DNA of 64,000 bases, from positions 62,001 through 126,000 of the forward strand of contig NZ_VKAB01000015.1 in assembly GCF_009769385.1 (NCBI RefSeq). Direction: 5' to 3'. This DNA comes from Saccharothrix deserti. GTDB lineage: Bacteria > Actinomycetota > Actinomycetes > Mycobacteriales > Pseudonocardiaceae. Under the pieces are notes generated by a model, which did not search any database, was not told the origin of the DNA, and saw only the letters and a program-made list of their open reading frames with translations. The translations under genes were made by a program, and so were the position numbers. Shown piece by piece: positions 43,294 through 53,318 of the stretch (its first letter is position 1; every line of letters starts with the position of its first letter).

Positions 43294-44363
43294 CCATCCA
43301 CTCCCCTCGCCGTGCCCGAAACATCAGTGCCCCGCGACACGCCACCAACCCCCGCCACCCCACTCCGCCCCAGGTCAGCACCTCGCGCCGGCCCGGTCTG
43401 CAGCTCGCCGGCGGTCCGCGCCGCTTCGGCCTCAACCGAGTCCGCACCCCGCGCCGTTCGCGGAACCCCGGCCGGGCCCCGTGCCGTCCGCAGCACCTCG
43501 GCGGCGGCCTCGACCGCGCCCGCGACGTCACCGTCCGGCGGGTAGAGCAGGGCTCGCCCCACGACCAGCCCGCGCACGGTCGGGTGACGTAGCGACCTGC
43601 CCCACGACGCCAGGTCGTCCTCCGGCCGCGCGGACGGCACGCCGCCGAGCACGAGCGCGGGCAACGTCGTCGCGTCCAGCACCTCGTCCGGCGACGCGGG
43701 CAGCTTGAGCCACGTGTACGCCGAGGTCGCGCCCAGGCCTGCCGCGACGCTCCCGGCGCGCGCCAACGCGGCGGCGTCCTTCTGCAGCGCCAGGTTCCCC
43801 GCCGAATCCCGCGCGTACGGCAGGGGCTCGACCATCGCCATCAGGCCGCGGGAGGCCAGTGCCGACACGGCGGCGGCGCAGCTCTCGAGCGTCGGCACGG
43901 TGCCGGGGTCGGAGTCGACCAGGCGCAGCAGCATCTTGCCGCCGTCCAGGCCGTTGGCCGCGATGGCGCCGGGGTCGTAGGCGGTGAAGCGGTCGTCGAT
44001 CTCCCAGTCCGCGCCGGCCAGGCCGCCGCGGTTCATGGAGCCGATGACGACCTTGTCGTTCAGGCCGTCGAGGAGCAGCAGTTCCTCGATCACGTCCGGT
44101 GTGCCGAGCACCCCGTCCACCGCCGGGTTGGCCAGGGCGGTGAGCAGGCGGTCCAGCAGCGAGCGGCGGTCGGCCATCGCCAGTGGGTCGGCGCCGACGC
44201 CGAGTGCGCCGCGGGCCGGGTGGTCGGCGGCCACCAGGAACAGGGTGCCCTGGTCCGACAGCAGCCGTTGGCGTCGGCGGCGGGTCTGGTAGGCCCGGCG
44301 GACGGCGGACGGGTCCGTCGCCCTGGTGTCCAGCAACCGCCACCACTGTTCGTCCGTGATCAT
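43290..44363 (-). CDS. DeoC/LacD-type aldolase of the iol pathway with unusual tail
   Basis: 357 residues. The first 290 form a class I aldolase barrel (ITDEQWWRLLDTRAT, DHPARGALGVG, SMNRGGLAG, GGKMLLRLV, YTWLKLP with the Schiff-base-type Lys, LVLGG). By position it replaces IolJ, splitting 2-deoxy-5-keto-gluconate-6-phosphate to dihydroxyacetone phosphate and malonate semialdehyde. The last 66 residues are low-complexity with four TARG/PARG-type repeats and look like a later extension. Stop overlaps iolB start. Confidence 0.8.
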   Translation of the reverse strand: MITDEQWWRLLDTRATDPSAVRRAYQTRRRRQRLLSDQGTLFLVAADHPARGALGVGADPLAMADRRSLLDRLLTALANPAVDGVLGTPDVIEELLLLDGLNDKVVIGSMNRGGLAGADWEIDDRFTAYDPGAIAANGLDGGKMLLRLVDSDPGTVPTLESCAAAVSALASRGLMAMVEPLPYARDSAGNLALQKDAAALARAGSVAAGLGATSAYTWLKLPASPDEVLDATTLPALVLGGVPSARPEDDLASWGRSLRHPTVRGLVVGRALLYPPDGDVAGAVEAAAEVLRTARGPAGVPRTARGADSVEAEAARTAGELQTGPARGADLGRSGVAGVGGVSRGTDVSGTARGVDG

Positions 44364-44445
44364 CCGGCGCCTCCGGACGGCCGCTGTCCGTTCGTGGCCG
44401 CGGTGATCACGTGGCACCGCGGGCCGTGTGAGGAAGTAGCGGTTT

Positions 44446-45375
44446 TCACAGGTGTTCCTCGATCTCGCTCGGCGTCGGCATGGCATCGGCGCAGGCCAAC
44501 CGGCCCGCCACCAGAGCACCGGCGACGTTGGCGTAACGGGCGATCCGCACCGGGTCCCATCCCGACAGCAGGCCGTGGGCCAGGGCGCCGCCGAAGGCAT
44601 CCCCGGCGCCCAAGCCGCAGACGACGTCCACCGGGTGCGGCGGGACGGTCCAGGAATCGGAAGCGGTGGCGAACAGGACGCCCTCGGCGCCCTTCTTCAC
44701 GATCGCCAGTTCGACACCCCGTTCCAACAGGCGCGCGGCGGCCTCGTCGGGATCGGCCGTCCCCACCGCCACCTCGACCTCGGCCCGGTTGCCGACGGCC
44801 ACCGTCACGTGGTCGAGCATCCAGCCGATCTCACGGCGCGCGGTCGGCACGTCCGGCCAGAACATCGGCCGGTAGTCCAGGTCCAGGACGGTGTGCGTGC
44901 GGCGGCCCCGGCGTTCCAGGATCTGCCGTTGCGTCGCACGGGCGGGTGATGCGGACACACCCGTTCCGGTCACCCACAACAACGGCACCGACGCCACCAG
45001 GTCCCACGGCACGTCCTCCTCCGTCAGGGACAGGTCCGGCGCGAGAGGCGAGCGGTAGAACAGCAGCGGCGGGTCCTCGGGCGGGTCCAACGCGCAGAAC
45101 ACCACGGGGGTCTGGAGGTCCGCCGCGGTGCCGACGAATTCAGCGGACACACCGAACGACTCCAGCGCCGAACGCACGTAAGGCCCGAACCCGTCCGGCC
45201 CCACCTTGGTCAACACCGCCGTCCGCCGCCCCAACCGCGCCGCCGCCACGGCCACGTTCGTCGCCGTCCCACCGAGGGACTTGGCGAACGTCCGCACCTC
45301 CGCCAACGGCACGCCGCTCTGCTCCGGGTAGAGGTCCACCCCGACCCGCCCGACCGTCAGCACCTCGACCGTCAT
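44446..45375 (-). CDS. iolC: 5-dehydro-2-deoxygluconokinase
   Basis: 309 residues of the PfkB/ribokinase fold with [17 protein letters not shown] near the N-terminus and the catalytic [12 protein letters not shown] (about residues 250-261). It phosphorylates 2-deoxy-5-keto-gluconate. ATG 45375 overlaps the stop of the ABC ATPase gene (4 nt). Confidence 0.92.
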   Translation of the reverse strand: MTVEVLTVGRVGVDLYPEQSGVPLAEVRTFAKSLGGTATNVAVAAARLGRRTAVLTKVGPDGFGPYVRSALESFGVSAEFVGTAADLQTPVVFCALDPPEDPPLLFYRSPLAPDLSLTEEDVPWDLVASVPLLWVTGTGVSASPARATQRQILERRGRRTHTVLDLDYRPMFWPDVPTARREIGWMLDHVTVAVGNRAEVEVAVGTADPDEAAARLLERGVELAIVKKGAEGVLFATASDSWTVPPHPVDVVCGLGAGDAFGGALAHGLLSGWDPVRIARYANVAGALVAGRLACADAMPTPSEIEEHL

Positions 45376-46166
45376 TCGGCGACACCGCGGAGTTCGTGGG
45401 CGAGGGCCTCCAGCTCCGCCCCGCCGGCCATCTGCCTGGTCAGCTCCTCCAGGGTGATCTCCGTCTTCTCGTACGACCCCAGCGCACGCCCCCGCTTCAG
45501 CAGCAGGAACCGGTCACCGACGGGGTAGGCGTGGTGCGGGTTGTGGGTGATCAGCACGACCCCGAGCCCGCGATCCCGCGCCTGCGCCACGTACTTCAGC
45601 ACCACCCCGGCCTGCTTCACCCCGAGCGCGGCCGTCGGCTCGTCCAGGATCAGCACCTTCGCCCCGAAGTGCACGGCCCGCGCGATGGCCACGCACTGCC
45701 GCTCGCCACCGGACAGCGTGCCGACCGGCTGCTCGACGTCCCGCAGGTCGATGCCCATCTCGGCCAACGCGGTCCGCGTCACCGACCGGCCCTGCCGCCG
45801 GTCCAGGAACCGGAACGGCCCGAACCCGACGGTCGGTTCCGACCCGAGGAAGAAGTTCCGCCACACGCTCATCAGCGGCACCACGGCCAGGTCCTGGTAG
45901 ACGGTGGCGATGCCCTGGTCGAGGGCGGCGCGCGGTGACGAGAACCGCACCGGCGAGCCGCCGACCAGGAACTCGCCCGCGTCGTGCTGGTGCACCCCGG
46001 CCAGGATCTTGATCAACGTCGACTTGCCCGCGCCGTTGTCGCCGAGCACGCACGTCACCTCGCCGGCGTTGACCACGGTCGAGACGTCCTTCAGCGCGAT
46101 CACGCTGCCGTACGTCTTGCCGATCCCGCGCACTTCCAGCAGTGGTCGTTTTGCCGGTGAACTCAT
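45372..46166 (-). CDS. Sugar/inositol ABC importer ATP-binding protein (single domain)
   Basis: 264 residues with Walker [11 protein letters not shown]-loop [12 protein letters not shown], signature [15 protein letters not shown] and Walker [13 protein letters not shown]. Bacterial CUT2 sugar ATPases usually have two fused domains and about 500 residues; this one has a single domain, as in the FrcA/inositol-type transporters. ATG overlaps the permease stop. Confidence 0.92.
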   Translation of the reverse strand: MSSPAKRPLLEVRGIGKTYGSVIALKDVSTVVNAGEVTCVLGDNGAGKSTLIKILAGVHQHDAGEFLVGGSPVRFSSPRAALDQGIATVYQDLAVVPLMSVWRNFFLGSEPTVGFGPFRFLDRRQGRSVTRTALAEMGIDLRDVEQPVGTLSGGERQCVAIARAVHFGAKVLILDEPTAALGVKQAGVVLKYVAQARDRGLGVVLITHNPHHAYPVGDRFLLLKRGRALGSYEKTEITLEELTRQMAGGAELEALAHELRGVAE

Positions 46167-47218
46167 CGCCGCACCCTCTCCGCCCGCCGCCGCAGGGCGT
46201 TGTTGACCAGCACGGCGGCCAGCAGCATCACGCCGAGGAACAGCTGGAACCAGTCCGAGTTCCAGTTCGCGTAGACGATGCCCTGCCGTGCCATGCCGAA
46301 GATCAGGGCTCCGATCGCCGCGCCGACCGCCGAGCCGAACCCGCCGGTCAGCAGGCACCCGCCGATCACCGCGGCGATGATGAACTGGAACTCCAGCCCG
46401 ATGCCCTGGTTGGCCTGCACGCTGGTGAACCGCAGGATGTTGATCGACCCGACCAGCCACGCCGCGCCCGCCGTGGTCATGAACAGCACGACCTTGGTGC
46501 GCACCACGGGCACGCCGACGGCCCGTGACGACAGCGCCGACCCGCCGACGGCGAAGATCCAGTTCCCGAACCGGGTCCGGACCAGCACGGTCGCGGCAAT
46601 GGCGGTGAACAGCATCCACCACAAAATCGACACGTAGAACGACGTGCCGCCGATCGTGAACGTCGAGGCGAACAGGAACCCGGCCGACGAATAGCCGTCG
46701 GCAGATCGCATACCGGATACCTGCACGGTTCCGGTCACCAGTCGGGTGATGCCGAGGTTGAGGCCCTGCAAGGCCAGGAACGTCCCCAGCGTCACGATGA
46801 AGCTGGGCAGGCCGGTGCGCATCACCAGCCACCCGTTCAACGCGCCCACCGCCAGCGCGAACACCAGCGACGCGAGCAGCGCGAGCCACACGTTCCAGCC
46901 GAGCCGGGTGGCGAGGATCGCCGTGACCAGCGCGGTCGACGCGGTCATCACGCCGGCGGACAGGTCGAACTCGCCGCCGATCATGAGCAGCGCCACCGCC
47001 ACCGCCATGATGCCGAGCGTGGACGCGTCGTCCAGCCAGGTCGCCACGCCGCCGGTGCTGAGGAACTGCTCGGTCACCACGGAGAAGAACGCGAAGACCA
47101 GCAGCGCACCGAGCAGCGAGCCGATCTCGGGTCGGACGACCAACCGGTCGAGCAGTCCCGGCGAGCTGACCCGCTCGTCGGACAGCGGCTGTTGGGAAAC
47201 AGCGGGCGCTGAAGTCAC
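46163..47218 (-). CDS. Inositol ABC transporter permease (CUT2/RbsC-like)
   Basis: 351 residues, about 10 hydrophobic helices; [12 protein letters not shown] and [19 protein letters not shown] are the conserved RbsC-family blocks. GTG 47218 lies 11 bp after the binding-protein stop. It forms the membrane channel with the adjacent ATPase. Confidence 0.93.
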   Translation of the reverse strand: MTSAPAVSQQPLSDERVSSPGLLDRLVVRPEIGSLLGALLVFAFFSVVTEQFLSTGGVATWLDDASTLGIMAVAVALLMIGGEFDLSAGVMTASTALVTAILATRLGWNVWLALLASLVFALAVGALNGWLVMRTGLPSFIVTLGTFLALQGLNLGITRLVTGTVQVSGMRSADGYSSAGFLFASTFTIGGTSFYVSILWWMLFTAIAATVLVRTRFGNWIFAVGGSALSSRAVGVPVVRTKVVLFMTTAGAAWLVGSINILRFTSVQANQGIGLEFQFIIAAVIGGCLLTGGFGSAVGAAIGALIFGMARQGIVYANWNSDWFQLFLGVMLLAAVLVNNALRRRAERVRR

Positions 47219-47229
47219 GGACGTCCTCC

Positions 47230-48216
47230 TCAGCGGGTGCCGCGCTCGGCGTACTCGGCCACCTTGTCCACATTGGACTTGTCGACGAAGCCGGGTCCGG
47301 TGAGGACCGGCTTGCCGCCGCCGACGGTGTTGGCGTTGTCGCGGTAGAGCTTGAGCATCACGATCGGCAGGTAGCCCTGCTCGTACTGCTGCTGGTCGAC
47401 GGCGAACAGCACGTCACCGGACTTGATCGCGGCGGTGACGTCGGCGTTGAGGTCGAACGTGGCGACCGCCGCGGACGACGACGCGCCCTTGACCGCGTTC
47501 ACCGAGGACCCCGCGACCTGCGGGTTCAGTGCGAGCACCGCGTCGACCGACGGGTCGGTCTGCAACGCGCCCTTGATCCGGGACTCCACGTCGGTGGGGT
47601 TGTTGATGTCCACCTGGAGGTTGGTGACGGCGCCGCCGAAGCCGGCGCGGGCGCCGTCGCAGCGCTGGTTGAGGCCGACGTTCCCGGCCTCGTGGATCAC
47701 GCACAGCAGCTTCGTCTTGCCGGCTTCCTTGAACTTGCGGCCCGCTTCCTCGCCGGCGACGCTCTCCTCCTGGCCGACGTGCGCCAGCGCGCCGAACGAC
47801 GCGCTCTTGTCCGAGCCGGAGTTGATCGTGATGACCGGGATGCCCGCCTTGACCGCGTTGTCGATCGAGGTCTTCAACGCGTCGGGGTTGGCCATCGAGA
47901 CGACGATGCCGCCGACCTTCTGCGACACCGCGTTGTCGATCAGGGTGGACTGGCGGCCGGGGTCGCCGTCGGAGTTGTAGTCGACGGTCACGCCGAGCTG
48001 CTTGCCCGCGTCGGTGGCGCCGTTCTTCACCACGTTCCAGAACGCGTCGCCCGCGGTGCCGTGGGTGACGACGGCGACGCGCAGTTCACCGGTCGGCGCC
48101 TGGCCGGCGGCCGTGGTGGTGGCGGCGTTGTCCGCGCCGGGTCCGCTGCACGCGGCCAGCAGCACGAGTCCGGTGATGGCGAGGCCCGCACGCAGGGCCT
48201 TTCGAGTGGACGTCAT
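47230..48216 (-). CDS. Inositol/sugar-binding lipoprotein
   Basis: 328 residues; lipobox VLLAACS near residue 22, then the periplasmic-binding-protein 1 fold ([43 protein letters not shown]). Family CUT2. By position it delivers myo-inositol or a close relative to the permease. ATG 48216. Confidence 0.92.
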   Translation of the reverse strand: MTSTRKALRAGLAITGLVLLAACSGPGADNAATTTAAGQAPTGELRVAVVTHGTAGDAFWNVVKNGATDAGKQLGVTVDYNSDGDPGRQSTLIDNAVSQKVGGIVVSMANPDALKTSIDNAVKAGIPVITINSGSDKSASFGALAHVGQEESVAGEEAGRKFKEAGKTKLLCVIHEAGNVGLNQRCDGARAGFGGAVTNLQVDINNPTDVESRIKGALQTDPSVDAVLALNPQVAGSSVNAVKGASSSAAVATFDLNADVTAAIKSGDVLFAVDQQQYEQGYLPIVMLKLYRDNANTVGGGKPVLTGPGFVDKSNVDKVAEYAERGTR

Positions 48217-48238
48217 CGTCTCTCCTCGCTGAGGAAGA

Positions 48239-49099
48239 TCAAGCGGTGATGTGGGTGAGGTGCGCGAGGCTGCGCGCGGTGTCCCGCACCGGGGTGTCGA
48301 GCGGGCTGTCGTCGCCGAGCGCGGTGTCCTGCTCCAGGACGTACCAGCCGGTGTAGCCCGCGTCCCGGAGGAACGCCACCAAGGCCGCCACGTCGACGTC
48401 GCCGTCGCCCAGCGGCACGTACATCCGCTGCTGCACGGCGGCCATGTAACCGATGTCCCCGTCGCGGACGGTGGCCGCGATGTCGGCCCGCACGTCCTTG
48501 AGGTGCACGTGCCCGATCCGCTCGGGGAAGCGGCGGGCGAGTTCGACCGGGTCCGTGCCGCCGATGAGGAGGTGGCCGGTGTCCAGGCAGAGCGGCAGGT
48601 CTGAGTCGGCGAGGAACCGCTCGACCTCGGCGGTGCGCTCGACGTGCGTGCCCACGTGCGGGTGCAGCACGGTGCGCAGGCCGTGAGCTGCGGCTTTGTC
48701 GCGGATGACGGCGGCGGTGTCGATCAGGGTGCGCCACTGGTCGTCGGTGAGCGCCGGGCGTTCGTCGTAGCCGTCCAGGCCGGTCGCGGCGGCCAGCACC
48801 AGGACTTCGGCACCCGCCGCGGCGAGCAGTGCGGCCACCCGATCCGCCTCGTCCACGTCTGACTGTTCGCCGGTGTGCAGCGGGACGGCGAGGAAACCGC
48901 CGACCAACGACAGACCGTGCTCGTCCAGCAGCTTGCGAAGCTCGTCGGGCTGCGCCGGCAGGTAGTCGGGCGGGCCGAGTTCGGTCGCCTGCAACCCCAG
49001 CGAGGTCATCTCCTCCAACACCGTCTTGGGATCGAGGACGTTGCCCCAACCGGGCACTTCGCAGACACCCCAGGAAATGGGTGCACCGGCGATCTTCAC
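48239..49099 (-). CDS. iolE: Myo-inosose-2 dehydratase
   Basis: 286 residues, xylose-isomerase-like TIM barrel. The start KIAGAPISWGVCEVPGWG is the IolE signature; metal ligands appear in LHPHVGTHVE, CLDTGHL and HVHLKD. It dehydrates scyllo-inosose to the diketone used by IolD. ATG overlaps the iolG stop by 4 nt. Confidence 0.93.
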   Translation of the reverse strand: MKIAGAPISWGVCEVPGWGNVLDPKTVLEEMTSLGLQATELGPPDYLPAQPDELRKLLDEHGLSLVGGFLAVPLHTGEQSDVDEADRVAALLAAAGAEVLVLAAATGLDGYDERPALTDDQWRTLIDTAAVIRDKAAAHGLRTVLHPHVGTHVERTAEVERFLADSDLPLCLDTGHLLIGGTDPVELARRFPERIGHVHLKDVRADIAATVRDGDIGYMAAVQQRMYVPLGDGDVDVAALVAFLRDAGYTGWYVLEQDTALGDDSPLDTPVRDTARSLAHLTHITA

Positions 49100-50100
49100 G
49101 CGACTACCTCCGTCTGGATCCGAACCGGAGCACCGGAGCGCCGCGACTGCTCACACGCCTCGGCGAGCTGAAGACTGATCAAACTCTCCCGCGCGGGTGA
49201 CGGGTTCGCCACCGCACCCGCCACGACCTGCGTGAACACGGCCATCTCGTTCAGGTAGGCGCGGTGGAAGCGCTCCGCGAAGCCGGGGTACGCGTCGGCC
49301 GCGACCTTCGGCCCGTCGGGCTCCAACGACGTCAACGGCGTGCGCGGGTCGACGCCGACGGCCAGCGAGTCCCGGCTGCCCAGCACCTCGATGCGGTGGT
49401 CGTAGCCGAGCGGGTCGTGCCTGCCGCCGGCCAGCGTGGCGTGCGCGCCGCCCGCGAACTTCAGCAGCACCACGGCGTTGTCCACGTCGTCGGCATCGGC
49501 GAACGCCTGGTCCACCAGCACCGATCCCGACGCGTACACCTCCACCACCGGCTCGCCGACCAGCCACGGCACCGCGTCCAGGTCGTGGATCAGCAGGTCG
49601 CGGAAGATGCCGCCGGAGTGCGGCAGGTAGGAGAAGTCTGGCGGCTGGGCGTCGTTGCCGACCGCGCGGACCAGGTAGATGTCACCGACCTCGCCCGCCC
49701 GGATGCGCCGGTGCAGCTCGAACACCGCCGGGTCGAACCGGCGCTGGAACCCGACCAGCACCTCCACCCCGGACGCCTCGACGTCGTCCACCAACGCGCG
49801 CATCTCGTCCAGGTGGCTCGCGATCGGCTTCTCGCACAGCGTCGGCACGCCGACCGCGATGGCGGCGCGCAGCAACGCGGGGTGCGTGGTCGTGGGCGTG
49901 GCCAGCAGGACACCGTCACTGGCTGTGAGCAACGCGTCGAGGTCGTCGACGCTCTTGGTGCCGGGCAGCGCGGCCGACGCCTGCGCCGCGCGGCCGGGCA
50001 CCGGGTCGAACAGCAGCACTTCGTCGACCTCGTCGAGGGTGGCCAGGTTGGTGGCGTGCATGGTGCCGATCCGACCGACTCCGGCAACTCCGATCCGCAT
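49096..50100 (-). CDS. iolG: Inositol 2-dehydrogenase (Gfo/Idh/MocA family)
   Basis: 334 residues: Rossmann start RIGVAGVGRIGTMHA, the EKPIA lysine motif (about residues 94-98) and the catalytic GGIFRDLLIHDLDAV with Asp and His. It oxidises myo-inositol to scyllo-inosose with NAD. First gene of the minus-strand iol operon, just inside the operator region. Confidence 0.93.
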   Translation of the reverse strand: MRIGVAGVGRIGTMHATNLATLDEVDEVLLFDPVPGRAAQASAALPGTKSVDDLDALLTASDGVLLATPTTTHPALLRAAIAVGVPTLCEKPIASHLDEMRALVDDVEASGVEVLVGFQRRFDPAVFELHRRIRAGEVGDIYLVRAVGNDAQPPDFSYLPHSGGIFRDLLIHDLDAVPWLVGEPVVEVYASGSVLVDQAFADADDVDNAVVLLKFAGGAHATLAGGRHDPLGYDHRIEVLGSRDSLAVGVDPRTPLTSLEPDGPKVAADAYPGFAERFHRAYLNEMAVFTQVVAGAVANPSPARESLISLQLAEACEQSRRSGAPVRIQTEVVA

Positions 50101-50137
50101 CCCGCTGGTCTCCGTCCTGGTAGAGGAGGTCTATCGT

Positions 50138-50166
50138 TAGAGCGCTCTATTTGTTGGAGCGCTCTA
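50138..50166. promoter_or_regulatory. Paired LacI-type operators of the iol locus
   Basis: TAGAGCGCTCTA (50138-50149), a perfect 12-bp palindrome with the central CpG typical of LacI operators, and TGGAGCGCTCTA (50155-50166), centre-to-centre 17 bp. They lie between the divergent iolG and regulator genes, 38-66 bp upstream of iolG, where binding would block both promoters. Confidence 0.88.
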
Positions 50167-50249
50167 ATGCTGTAGCGTCGGTCACACGGGTGTCAAGGGT
50201 GCGTTTCCCGCTCGTGACGTCCGGGACGGTCGCGAGAGGGGAGATACCG

Positions 50250-51272
50250 GTGGCCAGGCCCACGATGGAGGACGTCGCGGCGCGTGCCGGCGTGTCCCGC
50301 GCGCTGGTGTCGCTGGTGATGCGCGGCTCACCGAAAGTGAGCGATCAACGACGGACCGCGGTGCTCAAGGCGGCCGAGGAGCTGGGGTACTCGCCGCACG
50401 CCATGGCGCGGTCGTTGGCCAGCCGCACGTCGCACGTGCTCGGCGTGATGGTGTCGGACCTGCACAACGCGTTCTTCGCGGAGGTCGTGGACGGGCTCGA
50501 CTCGGTGGCCACCGAGCAGGGCTTCGACCTGATCATCAACACCGGCGGGCGCAGTCCGGCGCGGGAGCGGCGGGCGTTGCAGAGCCTGCTGTCGTTCCGG
50601 CCGGCGGGTTTGGCGCTGCTGTCACCGGTGGTGCCGACGGCGGACATCGGCCGGGCGGCGGACCAGACGTCGGTGGTGCTGGTGGCACGGTCGTCCCGAC
50701 TGTCCACTGTGGACACGGTGAACGACGACGGCGAGCGCGGTATCACGTTGGCCGTCGACCACCTGGTGTCGTTGGGGCACAAGCGGATCGCGCACCTCGA
50801 CGGCGGTGAGGGCACGCAGGCCGCGCCCCGCCGGCGCGGGTACCTGGCCGCGATGGCGTCCCACGGGCTCACGCCGCAGGTGGTCGCCAGCGAGTACACC
50901 GACGCGGCCGGCGCCCGTGCCGTGCACGGGCTGTTAGACGACATGCCCAGCGCGATCATCTCGTGCAACGACTTCAACGCGGTCGGCGCGATCTCCGCAC
51001 TCGAAGACAACGGGTACCGCGTGCCGGAAGACGTCTCGGTGGTCGGCTACGACAACACCTCGCTGGCCGCTCTGCGGCACATCTCGCTGACCACGATCGA
51101 CCAGCCGCGCAACGAGTTCGGCCGGCTCGCCGCCGAAGCGCTGCTGCAACGCGTGCGGGGTGAGCGCGAGGAGCCCGTGCGCCACCTGCTGCACCCGTCT
51201 TTGGTCGTCCGCTCCACCACGGCTCCGGTCGCCACCGCGGGGCCGCGTCGCCACGCAGGAGGAATTTCATGA
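50250..51272 (+). CDS. LacI family repressor of inositol catabolism
   Basis: 340 residues. HTH at the N-terminus ([20 protein letters not shown]) with the hinge helix [10 protein letters not shown], then a PBP1-like ligand domain. It is the only regulator in the locus and sits over two matched operators, so it most likely represses itself, mmsA and the iol operon until inositol or an intermediate appears. GTG 50250 follows GAGAGGGGAG; ATG 50265 is possible. Confidence 0.88.
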   Translation: MARPTMEDVAARAGVSRALVSLVMRGSPKVSDQRRTAVLKAAEELGYSPHAMARSLASRTSHVLGVMVSDLHNAFFAEVVDGLDSVATEQGFDLIINTGGRSPARERRALQSLLSFRPAGLALLSPVVPTADIGRAADQTSVVLVARSSRLSTVDTVNDDGERGITLAVDHLVSLGHKRIAHLDGGEGTQAAPRRRGYLAAMASHGLTPQVVASEYTDAAGARAVHGLLDDMPSAIISCNDFNAVGAISALEDNGYRVPEDVSVVGYDNTSLAALRHISLTTIDQPRNEFGRLAAEALLQRVRGEREEPVRHLLHPSLVVRSTTAPVATAGPRRHAGGIS

Positions 51273-52756
51273 ACACCATCCCCCACTGGATCGACGGCGC
51301 CCGGACCACCGGGGTGTCCACCCGCACGTCCGACGTGTTCAACCCCGCTACCGGCGCGGTCGCGTCGCAGGTCACGCTGGCCGAGGAGGCCGACGTCAAC
51401 CTCGCGGTCGCGTCGGCGGTCAAGGCGGCGGAGGCGTGGGGCGAGTCGTCGCTGTCCACCCGCAGCCGCGTGCTGTTCAAGTTCCGCGAGCTGGTCGACC
51501 GGCACAAGGACGAGTTGGCCGCGATCATCACCTCCGAGCACGGCAAGGTGCTGTCCGACGCGGCGGGCGAGGTGCAGCGCGGGCTGGAGGTGGTGGAGTT
51601 CGCGTGCGGCATCCCCCACCTGCTCAAGGGCGAGCACTCCGAGCAGGTGTCACGGGGTGTCGACGCGTACTCGGTGCGGCAGCCGCTGGGCGTGGTCGCG
51701 GGCATCACGCCGTTCAACTTCCCGGTGATGGTGCCGATGTGGATGTTCCCGGTGGCGATCGCGGCGGGGAACGCGTTCGTGCTCAAGCCGTCCGAGCGGG
51801 ACCCGTCGGCGGCGGTGCGGCTGGCCGAGCTGTTCCAGGAGGCCGGGTTGCCGGACGGCGTGCTGAACGTCCTGCACGGTGACGCGGTCGCGGTGAACGC
51901 GCTGCTCGACCACCAGGACGTGGCCGCGGTGTCGTTCGTCGGGTCCACGCCCATCGCCCGGCACGTCTACGCGCGCGGCACGGCGGCGGGCAAGCGGGTG
52001 CAGGCGTTGGGCGGGGCGAAGAACCACATGGTGGTGCTGCCGGACGCCGACCTGGACGTGGCCGCGGACGCCGCCGTGTCCGCCGGGTACGGCAGCGCGG
52101 GCGAGCGGTGCATGGCGATCTCGGTGGTCGTCGCGGTCGGTGACGCCGGTGACGAGCTGGTGGAGAAGATCGCCGACCGGACCCGCCGACTGGTGACGTT
52201 GCCCGGCACCGACCCCGAGGCGCAGATGGGACCGCTGGTCACCGGCGTGCACCGGGACCGCGTGAAGTCCTATGTGGACGCCGGTGTCGGTGAGGGCGCC
52301 GTGCTGGTGGTCGATGGCCGCGGTCACGCGCCGCGCGGGTTCGAGGACGGGTTCTGGCTCGCGCCGACCCTGTTCGACCACGTCACGCCGGAGATGTCGA
52401 TCTACCGGGACGAGATCTTCGGGCCGGTGCTCGGCGTGGTGCGGGTGCCGACGTTCGACGACGCGGTGGCGCTGGTCAACGCCAACCAGTACGGCAACGG
52501 CACCGCCGTCTACACCGGTGACGGCCTGGCCGCGCGGGAGTACCAGCGGCGGGTGCGGGTCGGCATGGTCGGCATCAACGTGCCCATCCCGGTGCCGATG
52601 GCCTACTACTCGTTCGGCGGCTGGAAGGACTCCCTGTTCGGCGACACCCACGTGCACGGCGCGGAAGGCGTCCGCTTCTACACCCGCGCCAAGGCGATCA
52701 CCGCCCGCTGGCCGCGCCAGCACGGCATCGACCTGGGATTCCCGACCCACGGATAA
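51269..52756 (+). CDS. mmsA: Methylmalonate/malonate-semialdehyde dehydrogenase (CoA-acylating)
   Basis: 495 residues of the aldehyde dehydrogenase superfamily with [13 protein letters not shown], the glycine-rich [17 protein letters not shown] and the catalytic Cys in [10 protein letters not shown]. It turns malonate semialdehyde into acetyl-CoA, the last step of inositol breakdown (IolA), and also serves valine catabolism. ATGA overlap with the regulator gene and followed by a hairpin terminator. Confidence 0.94.
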   Translation: MNTIPHWIDGARTTGVSTRTSDVFNPATGAVASQVTLAEEADVNLAVASAVKAAEAWGESSLSTRSRVLFKFRELVDRHKDELAAIITSEHGKVLSDAAGEVQRGLEVVEFACGIPHLLKGEHSEQVSRGVDAYSVRQPLGVVAGITPFNFPVMVPMWMFPVAIAAGNAFVLKPSERDPSAAVRLAELFQEAGLPDGVLNVLHGDAVAVNALLDHQDVAAVSFVGSTPIARHVYARGTAAGKRVQALGGAKNHMVVLPDADLDVAADAAVSAGYGSAGERCMAISVVVAVGDAGDELVEKIADRTRRLVTLPGTDPEAQMGPLVTGVHRDRVKSYVDAGVGEGAVLVVDGRGHAPRGFEDGFWLAPTLFDHVTPEMSIYRDEIFGPVLGVVRVPTFDDAVALVNANQYGNGTAVYTGDGLAAREYQRRVRVGMVGINVPIPVPMAYYSFGGWKDSLFGDTHVHGAEGVRFYTRAKAITARWPRQHGIDLGFPTHG

Positions 52757-52760
52757 CGTG

Positions 52761-52785
52761 GGTGGGGGCTCAAGCAGCCCCCACC
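52761..52785 (+). terminator. Terminator after mmsA
   Basis: A 10-bp stem GGTGGGGGCT with CAAGC loop, 4 bp past the mmsA stop. Confidence 0.8.
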
Positions 52786-52849
52786 ACCCCAGCCGAGCCA
52801 AGATCACCCAAAGGCGTTACGGCCTCCGGGGATCAATGGAAACGCCGAT

Positions 52850-53165
52850 TGCGTTGCCGGAAGTATGAAGGCGCGGCGCCCCGGCCCTCGGTCTTCCATG
52901 ATCAGGCACGCCAGGCCGCCCTGGCCCTCGGGCCCGGAGGTGGTGATCTCGGCTCGGCCGGGCAGGGTGCGCACGGGGCCGTCGGGCTTCGCGCACGGGG
53001 CCGTCGGGCTTGCTGCGGTGACAGGGCCGGCCGTTCCACGGCGCGACCTCCAGCACGGCGCGGGCCTCGGCGAACGGGGCCAGGGCATCGGGGGGATGAG
53101 CGCCGCGCGCACTTGGTCGGGCGAGGCGTCGGAGAACGACGGCCCGCCTCGCCCCTGCCGTGGTC
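52850..53165 (-). pseudogene. Decayed small protein gene
   Basis: The minus strand still spells a protein across three frames: FSDASPDQVRAALIP, then after a six-G run (53090-53095) DALAPFAEARAVLEVAPWNG, then KPDGPVR and after a 22-bp tandem duplication (52969-53012) TLPGRAEITTSGPEGQGG and LACLIMEDRG. Removing one duplicate unit and one base at the G run restores one frame of about 100 residues. The layout loosely recalls small actinobacterial toxin-like proteins, but the family is not securely recognised. Confidence 0.55.
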
Positions 53166-53214
53166 CGGGTGTTGCCGCTGCGGTCACACAGTCGCGATAG
53201 ACAACCGCCAGGAC

Positions 53215-53311
53215 CGCACGCCCGGTACCGGCGGGACCTACCGGGCGTGCGCCTGCTGTCCCGACTGCTCGACCCGGAGTCTCGACCCGGAGTCCGGACA
53301 GCAGGCGCACG
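53215..53311. terminator. Two overlapping hairpins downstream of tctA
   Basis: Hairpin 1: CGCACGCCCGGTA (53215-53227) with TACCGGGCGTGCG (53239-53251). Hairpin 2: CGTGCGCCTGCTGTCC (53246-53261) with GGACAGCAGGCGCACG (53296-53311), its loop containing a 13-bp direct repeat TCGACCCGGAGTC. They share CGTGCG and cannot form together. On the tct transcript hairpin 2 comes first, 8 nt after the stop, and can terminate it. Confidence 0.7.
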
Positions 53312-53318
53312 AGCCGCG

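Noticed and set aside
45372..47273. A 633-residue minus-strand frame apparently fusing a long N-terminus to the ABC ATPase
   Set aside because: The upstream part is an out-of-frame reading of the permease gene; the ATPase starts at 46166 by ATGA overlap.
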